From Actinomycetota bacterium (GTDB taxonomy: Bacteria; Actinomycetota; Thermoleophilia; Gaiellales; Gaiellaceae), in NCBI GenBank assembly GCA_016870235.1, contig VGCB01000090.1, forward strand, positions 1 through 8,292: a stretch of DNA of 8,292 nucleotides, in the 5' to 3' direction. Position numbers and translations under genes: made by a program. The notes below the pieces were generated by a model, which searched no databases, was not told the DNA's origin, and saw nothing but the letters and a program-made list of their open reading frames with translations. Positions 1 to 7,000 of this stretch are shown here, in pieces. The first letter of the stretch is position 1. The number at the start of each line of letters is the position of its first letter.

Positions 1-505
1 GCTCCTCGACGACGGCCTCGCCGCCGAAGGCGCCGACGGCCGCGAGGCCCTCGCGGAGCTCGGCCTCCGTCCGGCAGACGGCGACCCCCTTGCCGGCAGC
101 GAGCCCATCGGCCTTGACGACGCACGGGGCGACCGCACGCTCGAGCCGTGCGGCCGTCGGCACCCCGGCCGCAGCCATCACCTCCTTCGCGAACGCCTTC
201 GACCCCTCGATCCGCGCGGCCTCCCCACCGGGGCCGAAGACGGCGATCCCGGCGTGGCGGAGGTGATCCGCGAGCCCCGCGACGAGCGGCACCTCGGGCC
301 CGACGACCACGAGATCGGCGCGGATCGCGCGCGCGAGCGAGAGCAGCCCGTCGGCGTCGTCCGCCGCAATCGGATGACAGGTGCCGAGCCGGGCGATCCC
401 GGGGTTTCCGGGCGCGGCGTGCAGCTCGCGCAGCCCGGGGGACCGGGCGAGCCGCCAGGCGAGAGCGTGCTCGCGTCCACCCGAGCCGACGACGAGCACG
501 CCCAT
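1..505 (-). CDS. purD: Phosphoribosylamine-glycine ligase (GARS), 5' part, C terminus outside window
   Basis: PurD catalyses the second step of de novo purine synthesis in the cytoplasm: phosphoribosylamine + glycine + ATP gives glycinamide ribonucleotide. The 168 visible residues read as a PurD N terminus: GSGGREHAL (residues 7-15), AAPGNPG (30-36), DLVVVGPEVPL (64-74), GSKAFAKEV (101-109) and the ATP-grasp start VVKADGLAAGKGV (129-141). The full family length is about 420-430 residues, so about 60% is missing beyond base 1. The ATG at 503-505 is chosen because it starts immediately before the first beta strand and lies 6 nt after a TAGACT -10 box. The linker between PTA (116-118) and VVKADG is about 12 residues shorter than I recall for E. 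coli PurD. The stop of the FN3/SGNH gene is 49 bp upstream, but the gene appears to have its own leaderless promoter. Identification is certain from motifs. Confidence 0.97.
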   Translation of the reverse strand, partial: MGVLVVGSGGREHALAWRLARSPGLRELHAAPGNPGIARLGTCHPIAADDADGLLSLARAIRADLVVVGPEVPLVAGLADHLRHAGIAVFGPGGEAARIEGSKAFAKEVMAAAGVPTAARLERAVAPCVVKADGLAAGKGVAVCRTEAELREGLAAVGAFGGEAVVEE

Positions 506-511
506 GGCGCG

Positions 512-517
512 AGTCTA
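512..517 (-). promoter_or_regulatory. Probable -10 box (TAGACT) of a leaderless purD transcript
   Basis: TAGACT fits TANNNT and ends 6 nt before the purD ATG, so transcription would begin at or next to the start codon. No Shine-Dalgarno sequence lies in the 49-bp gap. The same TAGACTCG octamer sits at the same place before two other genes in this window. No convincing -35 hexamer is visible 16-18 bp upstream. The gap also holds a short GGCGT/ACGCC hairpin (543-555) right at the stop of the upstream gene, without a T-tract. Confidence 0.6.
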
Positions 518-554
518 CTTCGGCGGCGTGCTCCGTCCCGCCGGCGTGCGACGC

Positions 555-3500
555 CTACGGTCCATAGGTGCCGATGATCGCCTGGACGTACTGCTGCCGG
601 TAGGCGTCGCCGCCGGCCGCCGTGGGATGGATGCAGTCGGAGCTGATGAGGCTCTGATGGGACTGGAAGTACGCCCAGATGTCGGGCCCGGCGATCGCCT
701 GCGGGAACTGCTGCAGCAGCGCGGCCAGCTGCGTGTTGATCGACGGGCCGTTGACGAGGATCGCCGTATTGCACCCCCAGGGGATGCTCCGACGCAGCAC
801 GGGGATCTTGCCGGCGGCGATCACCTTCTGGACCAGGGCGGTCATGTTGGCGGTGAAGCTGGAGACGGAGCCTCCGCCGCCGAGCGCCTCGTTCGTGCCG
901 AAGTCGAGCGCGACGAAGCGGCCCGGGAAGTCGGCGAGGAACCGGTCGATGTAGGTCAGCCCCGGGCTCATCGGGTCGCTCTGGAGCGGTGTGCCCGCCA
1001 TCCAGCCACCGAGGCCGCCGTTGATCTGGGCGGGGAAGTACCCCGGGCGCAGGCTCGCGACCTGCTGCATGAAGCTGGCGCCCGCGTGGCCCATGCTGTC
1101 CGCCGTGATCGAGTCGCCGAGGAAGAGCCAGGTGTCGTTGGTGCCCGTGGCGGCGTCGTGGACATCGAGGTTGAACGAGGCATCGTTGTTGCCCACGCCG
1201 CCGCGCGATTCGGTGACTCGCATGCGGATCCAGTTCGCCCCGCCCAGGCTGGCCGCGTGCAGGCGCCCGTTGTAGAGGTTGTCCGTGACCGTGACGAGCG
1301 TCTGCCACCCGCTCGCGGGAGGCGCCCCGGTGCCGCCGGCGGCGGAGCTCACGTCGATCGTGTAGTTGCGTGGCAGGTTGTAGTACTGCCCGCCGATCGC
1401 GTCGGGGCGATACCCGTTCTCGTCGTTGTACCAGGCGATCAGCGCGCTCTCGCGCTTGGCCACCGGCACCGTCGAGAGGTCGATCACGAGCGCGCACGGA
1501 GTCTCGCAGCGGTAGGAGCCGCCGAAGGGGCCGCGGTCGGCGTCGTTGCCCTTGCTCGGCGGGTAGACCGCGATCCCCTCGCCGAACGCGGGCAGCCCCT
1601 GGCTGATCACCGGCATCTGGTTGACGAGGAGCGTGGAGCCCGTCGGCGTCAGCGGCGCCGACGGATCGGAGCTCGGGCCCGGACCGACCGCATTGATCGC
1701 AGCGACGCGGAAGGTGTAGGGGGTCCCGTTCGCGAGCCCGGTGACGACGTGCGACGTCGACGGCGAGCCCGTGAGAACGGCCGTCTGCGCGACCGCGCCG
1801 ACGAACGGCGTGATCCGGTAGCCGGTGATCGCGCTGCCCCCGTTCGAGACCGGCGCCGTCCAGCTCAGCGTCACCTGCCCGTCCCCTGCGACCCCCGTCA
1901 CGTCCGACGGAGCCGACGGCGCCGCCGCCGGTGTCACCGTCGCCGACAGGATGCTGTCCGCGCCGGTGCCGACACCGTTCGTCGCGGCGACCGAGAATCG
2001 GTAGGCGATGCCGTTCGCGAGCCCCGTCATCGTGTAGGACGTCGTCGCGCTTCCCGTCGCGACCGACGCCAGGAAGCCACCGTTCGCGTCATAGCGGGAG
2101 ACGCGATAGCTCGAGATCGGGCTGCCGTCGTTCGACGCCGGCGCCGCCCACGAGACCGTCACCTGCTCGTTCCCGGCCGTTCCCGACACGCGGGTGGGCG
2201 GGTCGGGAACCGTCGCGCCAGCAGTCGGCGTCAAGGCGACCGGGTCCGACGTCGCGCCCGCGCCGGCCGCGTTCGTCGCAGCGACCGTGAACGTGTACGG
2301 GGTGCCGTTGGCCAACCCCGTCACCGTGAAGGACGTGGCGGCGGTCGGCGTCTCGACCGTCGACGGGCCGCCGCTGCCGTCGGAGACGGTCACCGTGTAA
2401 CGGAGGATCGGGCTGCCGTTGGCGGAGGGAGCGACCCACGACAGCGCGACCTGCCCGTCTCCCGGCACGCCGGACACGCCCGTCACCTTCGCCGGCGGAC
2501 CGAAGGGCGTGGCCTGCGCCGGAGCGCTCTCGGCGCCTGGGCCCGCGGTGTTCACCGCCGCGACCGTGAAGGCGTACGCCGTCCCGTTCGCGAGCCCGGT
2601 CACCGTGAACGAGGTCGCCGTGCTCCCGGTCAGCGTCGTCACCGGCGAGCCCCCGGACGGCGTCCGCGTCACCCGGTACTCCAGGATCGTGCTGCCGCCG
2701 TTCGACGCGGGCGGCGTCCATCCGAGCGACACCTGTTCGTTCCCCGCCGCTGCGGTCAGGCCGGTCACCTGTCCAGGGACCGCTGCCGGGGTCACCGACC
2801 CCGAGAGAGGGCTGTCGCCGCCGGTGCCGATGCCGTTCGTCGCCGCCACCGAGAAGCGGTACGCCGTCCCGTTCACGAGCCCGGTCATCGTGTGCGACGT
2901 CGCGGCGCTTCCGGTCGAGATCGACGCGAGGAACACGCCAGCCGCGTCGTACCGTGAGATCCGGTAGCTCGTGATCGCGCTGCCGCCGTTCGAGGCAGGT
3001 GCCGTCCACGACAGCGCCACCTGCCCGTTCCCGGGTTGCCCAGTGACGGCCGAAAGGGCACCCGGCGGCCCCGCAGGGGTTGCCGATACCGGTGGGCTCG
3101 ACTCCGGGCCCGGCCCGGCCGCGTTCACCGCCGCCACCGTGAACGTGTACGCCGTCCCGTTCACCAGTCCCGTGATCGTGAACGAGGTCGTCGTGCTCCC
3201 CGTCAGCGTCGCCACCGGAGAGCCGCCCGACGCCGTGCGCGTGACCCGGTACTGCGTGATCGGGCTGCCGCCGCCGTTTGCCGGCGCGACCCACGTGAGC
3301 GCGACCTGGGCGTTCCCGGCCGTCGCCGCGACCCCGGTCGGCGGACCAGGCGGCACGCCGGCGACCGGGGTGATGGTGGTGGTCGCCGCCGAGTCGAGGC
3401 CGGTGCCGACGGCGTTCGTGGCGGCGACGCGGAAGGTGTAGCCCCTCCCGTTCGTCAGCCCCGTGACGACGAAGGAGGTGGCGGTCGAGCCGGTGACGAT

Positions 3501-3746
3501 CGCCGGCAGGCTCATCCGCCCGATCGCCGGCGTGATCCGGTAGCTCGTGATCGGGCTGCCGCCGTCGTTCGCCGGCGCGACCCACGTCAGCGCGACCTGG
3601 GCGTTGCCGGGAGCGCCCGTGACGGCGGTCGGCTTGCCGGGCACCTTCGGCGCCGGTCCTCCGAGCGCTGCCGGCGCGCCGCCGAGCAGCCCGACAACGG
3701 CCACGAGACCGATGAATCCGCGCACACCTTCGCGCACACCCCTCAC
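555..3746 (-). CDS. Secreted seven-FN3-repeat protein with C-terminal SGNH/GDSL hydrolase domain
   Basis: This 1063-aa protein has a signal peptide (about residues 1-29: basic start, hydrophobic core FIGLVAVVGLLGG, then APA), seven FN3 domains (about 36-127, 132-224, 228-320, 324-413, 417-506, 514-606, 611-701), a beta-rich region resembling galactose-binding/jelly-roll modules (about 705-870), and an SGNH hydrolase domain (about 872-1063). SGNH blocks are visible: GDSI with nucleophile Ser879, a glycine-rich block II (910-914), FGTNE with Asn952, and DCIHP with Asp1037 and His1040. Such enzymes are esterases, lipases or carbohydrate deacetylases; FN3 arrays usually act as spacers in extracellular glycan-active enzymes. 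An external polysaccharide or ester substrate is inferred, not shown. No LPXTG or C-terminal membrane anchor is present, so it is probably released or non-covalently bound. The GTG start has an AAGGGGG Shine-Dalgarno 4 nt upstream; GTG codons 4 and 8 are less well placed alternatives. Confidence 0.93.
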   Translation of the reverse strand: MRGVREGVRGFIGLVAVVGLLGGAPAALGGPAPKVPGKPTAVTGAPGNAQVALTWVAPANDGGSPITSYRITPAIGRMSLPAIVTGSTATSFVVTGLTNGRGYTFRVAATNAVGTGLDSAATTTITPVAGVPPGPPTGVAATAGNAQVALTWVAPANGGGSPITQYRVTRTASGGSPVATLTGSTTTSFTITGLVNGTAYTFTVAAVNAAGPGPESSPPVSATPAGPPGALSAVTGQPGNGQVALSWTAPASNGGSAITSYRISRYDAAGVFLASISTGSAATSHTMTGLVNGTAYRFSVAATNGIGTGGDSPLSGSVTPAAVPGQVTGLTAAAGNEQVSLGWTPPASNGGSTILEYRVTRTPSGGSPVTTLTGSTATSFTVTGLANGTAYAFTVAAVNTAGPGAESAPAQATPFGPPAKVTGVSGVPGDGQVALSWVAPSANGSPILRYTVTVSDGSGGPSTVETPTAATSFTVTGLANGTPYTFTVAATNAAGAGATSDPVALTPTAGATVPDPPTRVSGTAGNEQVTVSWAAPASNDGSPISSYRVSRYDANGGFLASVATGSATTSYTMTGLANGIAYRFSVAATNGVGTGADSILSATVTPAAAPSAPSDVTGVAGDGQVTLSWTAPVSNGGSAITGYRITPFVGAVAQTAVLTGSPSTSHVVTGLANGTPYTFRVAAINAVGPGPSSDPSAPLTPTGSTLLVNQMPVISQGLPAFGEGIAVYPPSKGNDADRGPFGGSYRCETPCALVIDLSTVPVAKRESALIAWYNDENGYRPDAIGGQYYNLPRNYTIDVSSAAGGTGAPPASGWQTLVTVTDNLYNGRLHAASLGGANWIRMRVTESRGGVGNNDASFNLDVHDAATGTNDTWLFLGDSITADSMGHAGASFMQQVASLRPGYFPAQINGGLGGWMAGTPLQSDPMSPGLTYIDRFLADFPGRFVALDFGTNEALGGGGSVSSFTANMTALVQKVIAAGKIPVLRRSIPWGCNTAILVNGPSINTQLAALLQQFPQAIAGPDIWAYFQSHQSLISSDCIHPTAAGGDAYRQQYVQAIIGTYGP
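1644..3641 (-). repeat. Array of seven FN3 repeats (about 90 codons each) within the SGNH hydrolase gene
   Basis: Seven tandem FN3-coding units occupy 3366-3641, 3075-3353, 2787-3065, 2508-2777, 2229-2498, 1929-2207 and 1644-1916, in protein order. Each has the GN/GDxQVxLxW strand, the GSxIxxYR strand, the TSxxxTGLxNGxxYxFxVAAxN strand pair and a short Pro-rich linker. They fall into sub-families: 2 resembles 4 (YRVTRTxSGGSPV), 3 resembles 6 (SRYDAxGxFLAS), 1 resembles 7 (YRITP), and 5 stands alone. This suggests segmental duplication followed by divergence. Confidence 0.9.
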
Positions 3747-3790
3747 TGCTCCCCCTTCACCTGGTCGACTGACGTCGCCGCTCGACCATA
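3747..3790 (-). promoter_or_regulatory. Shine-Dalgarno and tentative -10 box of the FN3/SGNH gene
   Basis: AAGGGGG (3751-3757) lies 4 nt before the GTG start and is a clear Shine-Dalgarno sequence. TATGGT (3785-3790) fits TANNNT and would give a leader of about 30 nt. No good -35 is seen. The gene therefore appears to use a led, SD-dependent transcript, unlike purD, purA and the phosphatase gene. Of the 140 bp between the mini-gene and this gene, the rest (3791-3886) holds only a short CCCC-GAAA-GGGG hairpin (3815-3826). Confidence 0.4.
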
Positions 3791-3886
3791 GCCCGAGCCT
3801 CGCTGCGTCCGCATCCCCTTTCGGGGTCTTCCAGCGGGCAGGCGGAAGCCGGCCGGCTGCTCAGGGGGACGGGTACACGGAGCCCG

Positions 3887-4123
3887 TCAGCGGGCGACGC
3901 CGTCGACGAAGGCGGTGATGCGGTAGCTCGTGATCGGGCTCCCACGGTCACGGGCGCCGACGTCGGCGGCCGCCGCTTCCGCGGTCGCGTCCAGACCCGC
4001 GGCCCTCACGGGCGCGGCAGGCTCCTCCGAGATCAGGGCGGCGGCGGCAGCCGCAACGCCGACGAGCGCGATCACGATCGCAAGCGCCGCGGCGCGACGC
4101 ACAGACGGACGTGCTCGGCGCAT
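3887..4123 (-). CDS. 78-aa exported or membrane-anchored mini-protein ending in a truncated FN3 segment
   Basis: The start is well supported: the ATG at 4121-4123 follows a GGGAGG Shine-Dalgarno (4128-4133) by 4 nt. The N terminus MRRARPSVRR is strongly basic, residues 11-31 form an Ala-rich hydrophobic segment (AAALAIVIALVGVAAAAAALI), and the rest should face outside. Residues 61-78 (GSPITSYRITAFVDGVAR) match the core strand of the FN3 repeats in the next gene downstream, notably repeat 7 (GSAITGYRITPFVGAVAQ) and repeat 1. At the DNA level 3921-3940 is identical to 3538-3557. No other FN3 strands are present: the upstream half is replaced by an Ala-rich stretch and a TGA follows directly. 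It could be a degraded FN3 gene remnant, a newly assembled small secreted protein, or a cis-acting leader ORF. Translation is plausible; function is unknown. Confidence 0.6.
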   Translation of the reverse strand: MRRARPSVRRAAALAIVIALVGVAAAAAALISEEPAAPVRAAGLDATAEAAAADVGARDRGSPITSYRITAFVDGVAR

Positions 4124-4202
4124 CGAGCCTCCCTTTCCCCCAACCACATGGTGCCCAGCCGCGTCATCGTCGGCCGGCGCGGGACGCGATCGCAAGCGCC
4201 AA

Positions 4203-4218
4203 CCGTCCGGGCGGACGG
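4203..4218 (-). terminator. GC-rich hairpin downstream of purA, possible terminator
   Basis: CCGTCC and GGACGG form a 6-bp perfect stem around a GGGC/GCCC loop, 24 nt after the purA stop and about 80 nt before the mini-gene start. No T-tract follows on the minus strand, but U-poor terminators are common in high-GC actinobacteria. It could instead be a leader structure for the mini-gene. Confidence 0.35.
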
Positions 4219-4242
4219 CTCGGTCGGAGACGGCCGCCGGCG

Positions 4243-5505
<1,263 letters not shown>

Positions 5506-5512
5506 GTGCCGC

Positions 5513-5518
5513 ATCCTA
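5513..5518 (-). promoter_or_regulatory. Possible -10 box (TAGGAT) of a leaderless purA transcript
   Basis: TAGGAT fits TANNNT and ends 7 nt before the GTG that yields the canonical PurA N terminus. It overlaps the in-frame ATG at 5512-5514, which could not be translated from such a transcript. If the ATG is used instead, GAGGT just upstream could act as a weak Shine-Dalgarno, so the call is tentative. Confidence 0.45.
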
Positions 5519-5549
5519 CCTCGCAGCCGCGATCCGGGGCCGCGCGCGG

Positions 5550-6266
5550 TCAGGGCCGGGGTGGCGGCTCCCGACCCTCGACGAGCGCGAGCGGGACGTC
5601 GAGCGTGAGCCACCGGCCGAGCGCGCCGCCGACGGCATCCGCGGCGGCCGAGAGGCCGGCGGCCCGGACGAACGGCCCGTGCGCGTCGGAGGAGATCACA
5701 TGGGCGAGGCCGAGGTCGAGCAGCTCGGCGGAGCACGCCGCCGGCCGGACGCCGAGGCGTCCGTCGACCGAGGCGGCCGTCAGCTGCACGTACGCGCCCG
5801 CCTCGACGATCCCGCCGATCCGCGCGGGCTGCTTCTGCACGGCGGGGTTCCGCTCCGGGTGCGCGACGAGCGGCACGACCCCGCCGGCGAGGAGGTCGGC
5901 GCAGATCTCGACCATCTCGGACGGCCACTCCCAGAGAGGGAACTCGACGAGCAGGAGCGCCGGGTTCCCGGCGAGCCCGAACCGGCGCCGGGCGTCCCGG
6001 TCGAGGAAGGGCAGCCGGTCGATCGCGATCTCGCCGCCGCCGCGCACGTCGATCCGGAGGCCGGCCGCAACCGCCTCCGCGCGCAGCTGCTCGAGCGCCC
6101 GCTCCATCTGCTCGGGACGCGTCCGGAACCGCGGATGGACGTGCGGCGTGGCCGCGACGAGCGTGATCCCGTCCTCCTCCATCGAGCGGAGCAGGTCGAT
6201 CGCCTCGTCGAGGTCGCGCGCGCCGTCGTCGATGCCGGGCAGGACGTGGGAGTGGAGGTCGACCAT
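5550..6266 (-). CDS. PHP-family tyrosine-protein phosphatase, CpsB/CapC (YwqE-like)
   Basis: The 238-aa protein has the CpsB/YwqE layout: DLHSHVLPGIDDGA (residues 3-16) with metal ligands His5, His7 and Asp13/14; ATPHVHP (39-45); GGGE with Glu79; VEFP (107-110); AHPERN (135-140) with His136 and Glu138; the LTAAS stretch (162-166); and SSDAHG (192-197) with Asp194 and His196. Characterised relatives are manganese-dependent phosphatases that dephosphorylate bacterial tyrosine kinases controlling capsule and exopolysaccharide export, or other phosphotyrosine proteins. No such kinase or glycan-export gene is in this window, so the partner is unknown; another PHP hydrolase activity is possible. 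The length matches the family (about 240-255). The ATG at 6264-6266 opens directly on the metal-binding motif, has no Shine-Dalgarno, and lies 7 nt after TAGACT, suggesting a leaderless message. Confidence 0.88.
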   Translation of the reverse strand: MVDLHSHVLPGIDDGARDLDEAIDLLRSMEEDGITLVAATPHVHPRFRTRPEQMERALEQLRAEAVAAGLRIDVRGGGEIAIDRLPFLDRDARRRFGLAGNPALLLVEFPLWEWPSEMVEICADLLAGGVVPLVAHPERNPAVQKQPARIGGIVEAGAYVQLTAASVDGRLGVRPAACSAELLDLGLAHVISSDAHGPFVRAAGLSAAADAVGGALGRWLTLDVPLALVEGREPPPRP

Positions 6267-6273
6267 CGCGACG

Positions 6274-6279
6274 AGTCTA
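6274..6279 (-). promoter_or_regulatory. Probable -10 box (TAGACT) of a leaderless phosphatase transcript
   Basis: TAGACT ends 7 nt before the ATG of the PHP phosphatase and is part of the same TAGACTCG octamer found before purD and the DUF6941-like gene. There is no Shine-Dalgarno sequence. A perfect hairpin (6281-6296) fills most of the spacer towards the -35 position, where no consensus hexamer is seen. Confidence 0.6.
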
Positions 6280-6280
6280 T

Positions 6281-6296
6281 GGGTGCGCCGGCACCC
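6281..6296. promoter_or_regulatory. Inverted repeat in the phosphatase promoter spacer, operator-like
   Basis: GGGTGC and GCACCC form a perfect 6-bp inverted repeat around a 4-nt centre. It sits one base upstream of the TAGACT box, where a bound repressor would block RNA polymerase. It could also be a weak transcript hairpin; nothing in the sequence decides between these. Confidence 0.3.
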
Positions 6297-6330
6297 GCTC
6301 GCGACGACCCGAACGGACCCGCTACAGGGA

Positions 6331-6352
6331 CTTCAGAGATCCTTCACAGACG
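6331..6352 (+). promoter_or_regulatory. Two 11-nt direct repeats (CTTCA-type) upstream of the 40-aa ORF
   Basis: CTTCAGAGATC (6331-6341) and CTTCACAGACG (6342-6352) match at 8 of 11 positions. Head-to-tail 11-nt units are the spacing bound by OmpR/PhoB-type response regulators, including actinobacterial PhoP. The preceding 11 nt (6320-6330) are a weaker third unit. The site lies between the divergent phosphatase gene and the 40-aa ORF and could serve either. The assignment rests on spacing only. Confidence 0.25.
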
Positions 6353-6370
6353 CCGTCGAGACTTCCGCCC

Positions 6371-6493
6371 ATGGTGCTCCGAGCCGTCCTCGTCGCCGTC
6401 ACCGCCGCGCTCTGCGCCCTGGCGCTGACGACTGCAAGCCGTCCGACGGGGCCGATCGGCGAGCCGGCTGCGCCCCTCACGGCCGCCCGGTAG
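6371..6493 (+). CDS. Small 40-aa ORF with a signal-peptide-like N terminus
   Basis: This short ORF is not recognised. It starts MVLRAVLVAVTAALCALALTT: one arginine, a hydrophobic core (about residues 5-20), then a short polar, Pro/Ala-rich tail (ASRPTGPIGEPAAPLTAAR). That would make a tiny secreted peptide or a single-pass membrane protein. The cysteine at position 15 does not fit a lipobox. Third positions are almost all G or C, as in the real genes here. No Shine-Dalgarno is present; GAGACT (6358-6363), one base different from the TAGACT boxes in this window, ends 7 nt before the ATG, so a leaderless message is possible. It faces away from the phosphatase gene and converges on the DUF6941-like gene with only 16 bp between stops. 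A chance ORF cannot be excluded. Confidence 0.4.
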   Translation: MVLRAVLVAVTAALCALALTTASRPTGPIGEPAAPLTAAR

Positions 6494-6509
6494 AGCACGG
6501 CGCGCGGGA

Positions 6510-6944
6510 TCAGCCGGGCGGCTCGCCCTCGCGGACGGTGAAGGCGACGCGCCAGTCCTCCTCGCTCCGGCCGTCGATCGAGAGCCGCCACTCGTAGCGG
6601 CCCGGCTCGAGCGCGAGCGGGCTCGAGTTGAGCGCGAGCGGGAAGTCGAGCGGCGTGCCCGGCTTGATCCCCGGCGGCCGGCCGACCTCGAACGGCGTGT
6701 CGTCCAGGAAGACCACGGGCTCCTCGCCCTCGTCGGTCGTCACCGTCACCGGCCGTCCGTCCGCGTCGAGGAGCTCGAGTCGCATCGTGTGCACCCGGTT
6801 CGCCTGATCCCAGGGGACGTGGACGAGGACGGCGATCCCGAAGGGCGCGGGGTCGGGCCCGGTCATCGACCAGCCGCCGCCGACGACGGTGAGCTTGCCC
6901 TCCGCGACCTGGGCGTAGTCGGCGAGGAGGAGGACGACCTTCAC
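6510..6944 (-). CDS. DUF6941-like conserved hypothetical protein
   Basis: This 144-aa cytoplasmic protein opens MKVVLLLADYAQVAEGKLTV, followed by a GGGW turn, TGPDPAPFGIAVLVHVPWDQAN (residues 28-49) and MRLELLDADGRPV. From memory this matches the small actinobacterial family DUF6941, whose function is unknown; I could not run a profile search. The predicted fold is an all-beta sandwich with alternating hydrophobic strands, an ordered proline turn (GRPPGIKPGTPLDFPLALN, about 88-106) and a final strand pair ending in WRVAFTVREGEPPG. There is no signal peptide or membrane segment. The start is GTG at 6942-6944, 6 nt after a TAGACT -10 box and without a Shine-Dalgarno, so probably leaderless. It converges with the 40-aa ORF and diverges from the rightward oxidoreductase region. 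No functional link to neighbours is evident. Confidence 0.85.
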   Translation of the reverse strand: MKVVLLLADYAQVAEGKLTVVGGGWSMTGPDPAPFGIAVLVHVPWDQANRVHTMRLELLDADGRPVTVTTDEGEEPVVFLDDTPFEVGRPPGIKPGTPLDFPLALNSSPLALEPGRYEWRLSIDGRSEEDWRVAFTVREGEPPG

Positions 6945-6950
6945 AGGTCG

Positions 6951-6956
6951 AGTCTA
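6951..6956 (-). promoter_or_regulatory. Probable -10 box (TAGACT) of the leaderless DUF6941-like gene
   Basis: TAGACT ends 6 nt before the GTG start and is the third exact copy of the TAGACTCG octamer in this window. A 15-bp palindrome (6978-6992) begins 21 bp upstream of it, at about the -35 position. Confidence 0.6.
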
Positions 6957-6977
6957 CGCCGTCGGCACGTCTCTCGC

Positions 6978-6992
6978 GGCCGGTGACCGGCC
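6978..6992. promoter_or_regulatory. Perfect 15-bp palindrome GGCCGGT-G-ACCGGCC, candidate operator
   Basis: Two perfect 7-bp arms flank a single G. The element lies at and just upstream of the expected -35 region of the DUF6941-like gene, in the 115-bp gap between that gene and the rightward ORF. A further ACCGGT half-site occurs at 7034-7039. Dimeric repressors bind such short-centre palindromes, but in DNA this GC-rich some palindromes arise by chance. Confidence 0.35.
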
Positions 6993-7000
6993 CCCACGAA

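Noticed and set aside
178..1497. 439-aa minus-strand frame spanning the SGNH domain and purD
   Set aside because: It is out of frame with both real genes and only its last part overlaps purD in a different frame; no domain is visible.
381..2957. Long 858-aa open frame on the plus strand opposite the FN3/SGNH gene
   Set aside because: It is antisense to a well-supported gene with clear domains, is Arg/Ala-rich with no recognisable motif, and is expected in GC-rich DNA where stop codons are rare.
3743..3814. 23-codon ORF whose TGA overlaps the GTG of the FN3/SGNH gene, a possible leader peptide
   Set aside because: Its ATG has a G-run directly against it and no proper spacing for a ribosome site, and the likely -10 box (3785-3790) lies inside it, so it would not be fully transcribed from that promoter.
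5538..5549. GC palindrome just after the phosphatase stop as a terminator
   Set aside because: CCGCGCGCGG has no loop and no following T-tract; in this composition it is likely chance.
6371..6493. 40-aa ORF as a lipoprotein
   Set aside because: Cys15 is inside the hydrophobic core and is preceded by AAL, not by a small residue at -1, so the lipobox rule is not met.
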